64,000 nt of DNA from Imbricaverruca yamaguchii (lineage: Eukaryota > Arthropoda > Thecostraca > Neoverrucidae). Under the pieces are notes generated by a model. The model was not told the DNA's origin. It did not search any database and saw only the letters and a program-made list of their open reading frames with translations. The stretch spans positions 1,669,001-1,733,000 of the forward strand of contig JAOTOL010001546.1 in NCBI GenBank assembly GCA_034440575.1, in the 5' to 3' direction. The translations under genes were made by a program, and so were the position numbers. The first letter of the stretch is position 1. The number at the start of each line of letters is the position of its first letter. Below are positions 42,001 through 51,000 of this stretch, one piece after another.

Positions 42001-45000
42001 CCAGTCAACACCTCGACTTACGGCGGCCGGTCCGGTGTTGGGCGGATTCTGGTGCAGCCTCTTGGGGAGGTACATGAGGGACGTCATACTGCACGTGATG
42101 TTGCGCTGCGGAACTGCCTGGTGAACCCTGAGCACCCCGATCGGCCGCGTCGCCTCGATCACCTCCAGATGTGAGTTGATGCCTGCGGGACAACAACTGA
42201 GTGGATAGAGCAACGAGCAACGCGCATGCTGAAGTAGTGGCTATCGGAAGAATACTCTAAAACACACACAAGTTGATATGTTGGCACAACTTATGGATTT
42301 ATATGTAGGTGCACGGTGGACACTCATATGGCATAACAGAAAACTGTATAAAAGGTATCCGGAGTTTTGTATGTTTTGAGCAGAGGGAACAGTTGCTATT
42401 CCCACTATAGTATTATGGTCCCGTTTCATTTCAAAAGATCCGTTTTCAGTTGAACGAGAAAATATATTCTCCATCTAGATCTAGTGAAACCACCGACGCT
42501 GTACCCAACTCTAAATTGTCGATGGTCAGTGTTAGCAGTCAGCTTAGGTGGCGGCGGCGGTAGTGGCGGTGGTGGTGGTGGTGGAGGTAGTTGAAATGAT
42601 GGTCGTGACGGTGATGGTGGTCGTGTGTATGCGCGCCCCACACAGCGTGAGGTCGGATGGGGCGACGGCCCGCACCGACAGCAGTCTGATTTTGCTGGGT
42701 TCGGCTACAGCCCACAGCAGTGGCAGCCGCGCTCGAGCACGCCAATTTTTTGGGCACTCATTTACTATTACACTAAACGCCAAGGGCAGTAGCTAATGCT
42801 ATTAAGCTTGCTTGGTTTTCACAGCGGATGGAGGCCTGTGTATGATTGTCATGTTTTGCATGAGGCCCGGTTATTTCCACAGGCAAGTAAACGCAGTTAG
42901 TCTACGTGGAAGCATGACTTCATGCTTCGTGACCTCTGATCACGTGAGAATTTGGACCTCCTTAGGATCAGTTTTTTTTAGGGGATCTGCTGGCCTTGCA
43001 TGTAGATGTGGAAGGACATAAGACAGCGCCACGTGGGGTGTGAGGACTGCAGCTGACCTTGTCTGTAGAGGTGGAGAGGAATGAGACCGTGCTACATGGT
43101 GTGTGAGGACTGCAGCTGACCTTGTCTGTAAAAGTGGAGAGGAATGAGACCGCGCCACATGGTGTGTGGGGACTGCAGCTGACCTTGTCTGTAGAGGTGG
43201 AGAGGAATGAGACCGCGCCACATGGTGTGTGAGGACTGCAGCTGACCTTGTCTGTAAAAGTGGAGAGGAATGAGACCGCGCCACATGGTGTGTGAGGACT
43301 GCAGCTGACCTTGTCTGTAGAGGTGGAGAGGAATGAGACCGCGCCACATGGTGTGTGAGGACTGCAGCTGACCTTGTCTGTAGAGGTGGAGAGGAATGAG
43401 ACCGCGCCACATGGTGTGTGAGGACTGCAGCTGACCTTGTCTGTAGAGGTGGAGCAACATGAGACCGCGCCACATGGTGTGTGTGGACTGCAGCTGACCT
43501 TGTCTGTAGAGGTGGAGAGGAATGAGACCGCGCCACATGGTGTGTGAGGACTGCAGCTGACCTTGTTTATAGAGGTGGAGAGGAATGAGACCGCGCCACA
43601 TAGTGTGTGAGAACTGCAGCTGACCTTATCTGTAGAAGTGGAGAGGAATGAGACCGTGCCACATGGTGTGTGAGGACTGCAGCTGACCTTGTCTGCAGAG
43701 GTGAAGAGGAATGAGACCGCGCCACATGGTGTGTGAGGACCATGTGACCTGACCTTGTATGTAGAGGTGGAGCGCATGAGACCGCGCCACATGGTGTGTG
43801 AGGACCATGTGACCTGACCTTTTCTGTAGAGGTGGACAGGAATGAGACCGCGCCACATGGTATATGAGGACTGCAGCTGACCTTGTCTGTAGAGGTGGAG
43901 CGGCATGAGACCGCGCCACATGGTATATGAGGACTGCAGCTGACCTTGTCTGTAGAGGTGGAGCGGCATGAGACCGCGCCACATGGCCTCAATGCTGGAG
44001 TCACAGCCGTCCATCTTGGACGTGACGAATACGGCGTTGTAGTAGTGTCGCTTCTGAATACCGCCGTCGTGTTCAGACAGCACCTCAAAGTGGGGACATT
44101 CGAGACCTGCAGCACACCGACTCCTCAAGATGGGGACACCAGAGACTTGTAGTACACCGACACCTTCTCGGAGTGATGACATTCTAGACTAGCATGCAAT
44201 GTGTACCAATGTGGCCGCTGTCGATGTATGATGTGGCGAAGTGCACTGATAAAGTAATCGTGAAATATGGTGGAATATACCACTTTTCGAACGCTGGATA
44301 GACGTCCCTTCCGAAGAATTAACGACATCGTGCTATTTGATGAGTGTTTATAAAGTAGTCCTGCCTGATTTCGAACGGGTTTCCACATACAAGCATCATG
44401 CTTATGCTCACCATTACGGACCATGATACACTAACATCTCGTCGAAAAAGTTTAAGGTAAGGGGATTGCGTGGCCTGTCGTACCTCATTTCATATCATAG
44501 GCGTTTGCATCGTAAGTACAGCGCCGTCGTCTGTCTCTAATTTAGGTACCTCATGACAAACGAAAAGTGTGCAAAGGCGTACGCAAGTGGAGGACAATTG
44601 AATTTCAAGCACGCACAAGGTACCTGAAGCAGCACCACTTGAATGGCGAATTTAGACATCCTGCATTTAGGTGGGCCTTGCACGCAACAAAAAACCATTA
44701 TTTTAGCACTGGGAAAGTGCGGCCGCTGTAAATGATATTCTGGTATATTGTGGACTGTCGATATGCTATGTGCACCATGTGGCCCCTGTCGCTGTGTTGT
44801 GTGGTGAATTGAGATCCATGTCAATGATAGTATGGCACAGCGTGAACTGTCAACATATAATGCGACTCCTGCCAGTCTGTCCATGCACAGTTTGAACTGT
44901 CGATATGTAGTGTGTCTCCTGTCAGTGTTTGGACAGGCCCAGTTTGAACTGTCGATATGTAGTGTGTCTCCTGTCAGTGTGTGGACAGGTACAGTGTGTC

Positions 45001-48000
45001 TCCTGTCAGTGTGTGGACAGGTGCAGTGTGACTCCTGACAGTGTGTGGACAGGTGCAGGGTGACTCCTGACAGTGTGTGGACAGGTACAGTGTGACTCCT
45101 GACAGTGTGTGGACAGGTACAGTGTGACTCCTGTTAGTGTGTGGACAGGTACAGTGTGACTCCTGTTAGTGTGTGGACAGGTAGTGTACACATATGCTGT
45201 GAGGTGCTGTCAGGCAGCCGGACATCCGCAGCCCACCTCTGCAGAGCCGGCGCATCGTGTCCACGGTGAGGTTGGTGGGACGCACCATCTCCGGCTTCCC
45301 TGTCGGCCGGAAGCGACGCCGACTCCTGAATGGCGTGCTGTACAGCCATATCTCGTAGGAGCGCTTCCTCGACTCATCGCTGCGTGGCCAGAAGCCAGCG
45401 TCAGATACAGAACACAGGCACAGCTCACAGGACAGAGACGTAACTCAGGTCAGAGACAGGGCTTACGGGTTGGTTCCGAGGCAGGAGCATGGCTCATAGA
45501 TCAGACGAAGACGGAGGAAAAGCCTACAGGTCGGTTCCACTGCATGAATATGGCTGATAGCTTAGGTGAGGGCGGAGACAGGACCCGCAATCTCTTCCCA
45601 AACAGAGGTCGGGCTGACATCAGTCCCGAGGCAGCTGAAGAGCTCACAGGTAAGCTACGGGACAGAGGCTACGAGACAGAGGCTCACAAATAAGCCACAA
45701 ACAAACGGCCAAGATGGGCCCTGTCTTGTGTCTGAGCTGTGACACAGTCTGAGCTCAGGATCAGGCCACAGACGATGTCGCCAGGTCGTGTGGTGACACT
45801 GGAGACACACGGGGCTCACAGGTTACTCTCAGAGTTTGTCCAACACGGTGACAGCGCGTTTAATGTCACTCCTAGGCACGATAAAGTGAAAACAACTCAG
45901 ATGCGCTACTATCGACAAGACTGTTTCCCAATCAGCAGATCGGAGGCTGATGTGCGGCGGAAGTGCTGACGTATGCATGCCTTAAATGTACGTACTGCGC
46001 CGCAATACACCAACGCACCAGACTAACCAACGGACTACCAACACCAACCAACGGACCAGACTAACTGACGCCCGGATTTTGGTGAGATGCCCAAAAGTAA
46101 CAGGCTTCACCATTGCTACTCAACATGACCAGGGTATCGTGGAAGGGGATGGCGTCTCGTAGTACCGTAAAGTGGCGTGTTTTACTGATATTCCTGCTGT
46201 CATCCTCATATTAGCCTAATGTGGACGTTACCCTTGACAACAGTTCTCAGAAGAATCCTTCACTATGCTGTGCTGTGAGCTGTGGCTTCAAATATACGGA
46301 AAACCGTCAGTCAGTATGCTATTATCATAGCATAACTATTGGATATTGGCTTAATAACTGAACATAATGTACACTGAGCTGATATTACCCCAATCAGCAT
46401 GAAGAAAGGTTTTGAATATTGAACAAGTAGCCATGAAGAAGGGCGGAATGTTCAATATCGCAGTATTCGGTTTATGTACGTTCTGCCATCCAAAAACTGA
46501 TCAATTTAAACGAATATTTGGGGGTCTTCTTGAAAACATGCGTCTGTTTAAGATTGCGTTTCTTGTAATGCATTTTATGGTTCACGAAGAGAAAACCTTG
46601 ATGCCAGCACCGTGTATTCCTCAGCGATCGGCGGTAACCAGACTGCCCCCCGCACAGCCCACACCCTCCCAGGTCACCTCGACACCGCTCCCGCGCTTCT
46701 GACACCCCGATCGCTGATTGATCCATCCCGCACACGCCCCACCACGCCACATCCTGGGGCTAGTACCCGTGCTACCTTGCATACAATCTCACTACACATT
46801 TCCTAAGCTACAGCATCCAAATTTGTCTAGTTAATAAACCAAGAACATTGAAGCGTTTTCAATTGCCCGGGCGTTCACTGGCCACTAGCGGCGCGCGCGT
46901 TCACTGGATGCCAGGATCCGGCAGCGTACGGCCTGCTACTTCAGCAGCCAGCTGTGCTCACGCCCTGTGTGCAGCTGTTGTGTGATTACGGCCACGGCTA
47001 GCCACCCGCTGTGGGGTGGCGAGCCGCCGCGCACCCCTCACCTGTCATACTTGGCGAGGTAGAAGTAGGTGTCGAGGAACGAGTGGCCGTGCCGACGCAG
47101 TCGCCGCACGAACCGCTTGGCCCGCAGCCGCAGCGCCTTGTCGGTTAGCTTCCACGGCCGCGCCCGGAACGACGTCACGAAGACGCGCTGCTCGCTGACG
47201 TAGTCTACCACCAGCTGTCCGCAGATGGGACGGCGCGGTGAGTGGTGAGTGCGGCAGGCGTGGTGAGTGGTGAGTGCGGCAGGCGTGGTGAGTGGTGAGT
47301 GCGGCAGGCGTGGTGAGTGGTGAGTGCGGCAGGCGTGGTGAGTGGTGAGTGCGGCAGGCGTGGTGAGTGGTGAGTGCGGCAGGCGTGGTGAGTGGTGAGT
47401 GCGGCAGGCGTGGTGAGTGGTGAGTGCGGCAGGCGTGGTGAGTGGTGAGTGCGGCAGGCGTGGTGGTGGCGAGTGCGCAGGCGTGGTGGTGAGTGCGGCA
47501 GGCGTGGTGAGTGGTGAGTGCGGCAGTCGTTGTGAGTGGTGAGTGCGGCAGGCGTGGTGAGTGGTGAGTGCGGCAGGCGTGGTGAGTGGTGAGTGCGGCA
47601 GGCGTGGTGAGTGGTGAGTGCGGCTGTGTGCGGCAGGCGTGGTGAGTGGTGAGTGCGGCAGTCGTTGTGAGTGGTGAGTAGTGCGGCAGGCGCGGTGAAT
47701 GGTGAGTGCGGCAGGCGTGGTGAGAGGCGCGGTGAGTGGTGAGTGCGGCAGGCGTGGTGAGTGGTCAGGCAGGCGCGGTGAGTGGTGAGTGCGGCAGGCG
47801 TGGTGAGTGGTGAGTGCGGCAGGCGTGGTGAGTGGTGAGTGCGGTAGGCGTGGTGAGTGGTGAGTGCGGCAGGCGTGGTGAGTGGTGAGTGCGGCAGGCG
47901 TGGTGAGTGGTGAGTGCGGCAGACGTGGTAGTGAGTGAGTGCGGCAGGCGTGGTGAGTGGGCAGGCGTGGTGGCAGTGCGTGGTGAGTGGTGAGTGCGGC

Positions 48001-51000
48001 AGTCGTGGTGAGTGGTGAGTGCGGCAGTCGTTGTGAGTGGTGAGTGCGGCAGGCGTGGTGAGTGGTGAGTGCGGCAGTCGTTGTGAGTGGTGAGTGCGGC
48101 AGGCGTGGTGAGTAGTGAGTGCGGCAGGCGTGGTGAGTGGTGAGTGCGGCAGGCGTGGTGAGTGGTGAGTGCGGCAGTCGTTGTGAGTGGTGAGTGCGGC
48201 AGGCGCGGTGAATGGTGAGTGCGGCAGGCGCGGTGAGTGGTGAGTGCGGCAGGCGTGGTGAGTGGTGCAGCAGGCGCGGTGAGTGGTGAGTGCGGCAGGC
48301 GTGGTGAGTGGTGAGTGCGGCAGTCGTTGTGAGTGGTGAGTGCGGCAGGCGTGGTGAGTGGTGAGTGCGGCAGGCGTGGTGAGTAGTGAGTGCGGCAGGC
48401 GTGGTGAGTGGTGAGTGCGGCAGGCGTGGTGAGTGGTGAGTGCGGCAGTCGTTGTGAGTGGTGAGTGCGGCAGGCGCGGTGAATGGTGAGTGCGGCAGGC
48501 GCGGTGAGTGGTGAGTGCGGCAGGCGTGGTGAGTGCAGCAGGCGCGGTGAGTGGTGAGTGCGGCAGGCGTGGTGAGTGGCGAGTGCGGCAGGCGCGAACT
48601 TGTTTTGCTAGACGATGGGCGCTAAATAAAGAGGGTGCACCTTGTAGTCGGCGCGCCCTTAAGCCCAAATAATCAATCAATCAATGTTTTGCTAGACGTA
48701 GAAACAGCACGGACAGTGGAAAACGCGAAAAATCAAGAGGGAAATTGTATTCTAGTGGTATTTGCTGAATGATGCTAGTGGGAATGTGGGAGCACATTTC
48801 CGGAGGGGTGCGCCTGGCGTGAAATTCGAGTGTGGGGGTATGTGGGTGGGTGCACTTGGACCTTTCTGGGGAGGGTGCATTTTCCTCTCAAAAGGACAAC
48901 ACTGTATCTAAAATTGGAGAGGGGGTGCATTCGAACCCAGCCCCTTGTATCCGCTCTTGTGTTTGTATTAACCATATTGAAATCGAAAAACTATTCGAAT
49001 TTTGTGCACTTTATGTTATCGCTTGAAACATTTTAAACCTGTATTTGTTTAGCGCTGAGAAATGATTTTGTCGCCTCGTGGGTCTGACCCGGGGCCTCTG
49101 GTGCGTCTCTGAGCACGATGTTCACATACAGACGGCTCGGCGACGTAGCCAACGATCGGTGCCCACCTGCCGACAGTGGCGCCATACAGTTGAGGCTACA
49201 CAGCTTCAATTGTCTCGGTGAAACTGACAGAAAACTCAGCATCACCCTAATTCCTCAATACAGACGTCATCTCGTGAAGTACAGCGACACGCCAATAAAG
49301 CAACAAACAACGCAGCATGCACAATGTAGGACTGGTGTAGCTTGTAGGCTGGCAACACCTTCCCGTGAACAAAAAATGCATACCATGTAGGAAGATCATG
49401 GTAGCGGCGTTGGCAATCATGTCGCATTCAGCTTTTACTCGGGGAGAAATAATTTCGAAGGATGTTCTTCCTTACAAAGCTTGATCACTTCCTTTGCGAC
49501 TATTGGGATCTTACGGCAATGGCTGTCTTATGCTTATAAAATATTTATTTCTTAAGGGGTACTTGATGTTGAGAACTGAGCATTTTAAGAATATCGAACC
49601 ACCACAATATCCAAATACAACTGCCATGACGTTTGACCTTGCTGGATCCCGAATCTGATCTGACCTGGTTGGAGTCTGGCCGAGGCTGAATGATGCCATC
49701 CAGCAGAGGTACTGAGATACTGAAGTCGGACTCCTTCTTGTTCATCCCACGCATCCTGCCGTATCGCAGCTGCGTCACGTACGGCAACGTCTGTGGCAGC
49801 GCTATTCCTGCCGACATCAGAACAAGCGTGGTCACTGCACAGGGCTCTCGGCTGTCACAGAACAAGGGTGTTGAGCTTCTAAAAGTGTGATATGACAGGT
49901 AAGGTCTGGAACTGCCACATAACGGGCTCGACGAACATCCAAAATTACCACAGAACAGGAGAGAGCAACTTCAGAAATTGCCAGCGCTTGAGAAGGATTC
50001 TAGGACAAATGTACGTAAGGACAAATGTACCTATGGGAGATGCACGTAAGCAAATGTACGTAAGCAAATGTACGTAAGCAAATGTACGCATGACAATTGT
50101 ACGTAAGCGCAGATGTAAGTATGGCTAAGGTACATAAGCGTAAATGTACGTATGGCAAATGTACGTATGCGCAAATGTACGGATGCACAAATGTACATAA
50201 GCGCAAATGTACGTAAGCGCAAAAGTACATAAACGTAAATATACGTATGCGCAAATGTACGTAAGTGCAGATGTACGTATGCGCAAAAGTACGCAAGCGC
50301 AAATGTACTTAAGCGCAAAAGTACGTAGACGCAAATGTACGTAAGCGCAAAAGTACGTAAGCACAAATGTACGTAAGTGTAAAAGTACGTAAGCGCAAGT
50401 GTACTTCAGCGCAACAGTACCTAAACGTAAAAGAATGCAAGAGGAAATGTACGTATGATCCAATGTACGTACATTTAAGCTTACGTGGCTTTGCGTTTAA
50501 GCACATTTGGTTAGGTGCATATTCCATACGTACATTTGCTTTTAGGTACATTTGCCCATACGTACAATTGCCATACGTGCATTTGGCATACAGGGGACGA
50601 GTGGTCTAGAGGTAATTTGCTCGGTTCACAATCGAAAGGTTGTGGGTTCGAGTCTCACCTGTCGCTGCTCTTCGCCCGCGACCAATCGGCGTGAGAGATT
50701 GGCGACGCTACATGACTCAACAGTCAATGTGTCATAAAGCCAATAACCAACCAACCAACCAGCATTTGCGCATACTTACATTTAGCCTTACGTACATTTG
50801 CGCATAAGTACATTTGCGCTTACGCATATCTGCGCATACGTACTTTTGCGCATACGTACTTTTGCGCATGCGTGTATTTGCCCCTACGTACCTTTGCACA
50901 TACGTACATTTGCGCATACGCATATTTGTTCGGTTAACCTTAAGAAGTTATAAAACTGCCACCGAGAGAAAATATACAGGGAAGTGCCACATGGAACTAC

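Noticed and set aside
42968..44182. 404-codon minus-strand open frame
   Set aside because: Only its first part is the real SOUL exon (43945-44106), and that exon's correct frame differs from most of this one. The rest is the 63-bp array.
47205..48680. 491-codon minus-strand open frame, and similar His/Thr/Pro-rich frames at 33298-34414
   Set aside because: They are translations of 25-bp and 29-bp tandem arrays and stay open in several frames only because the unit lacks stops. Composition is that of the repeat.
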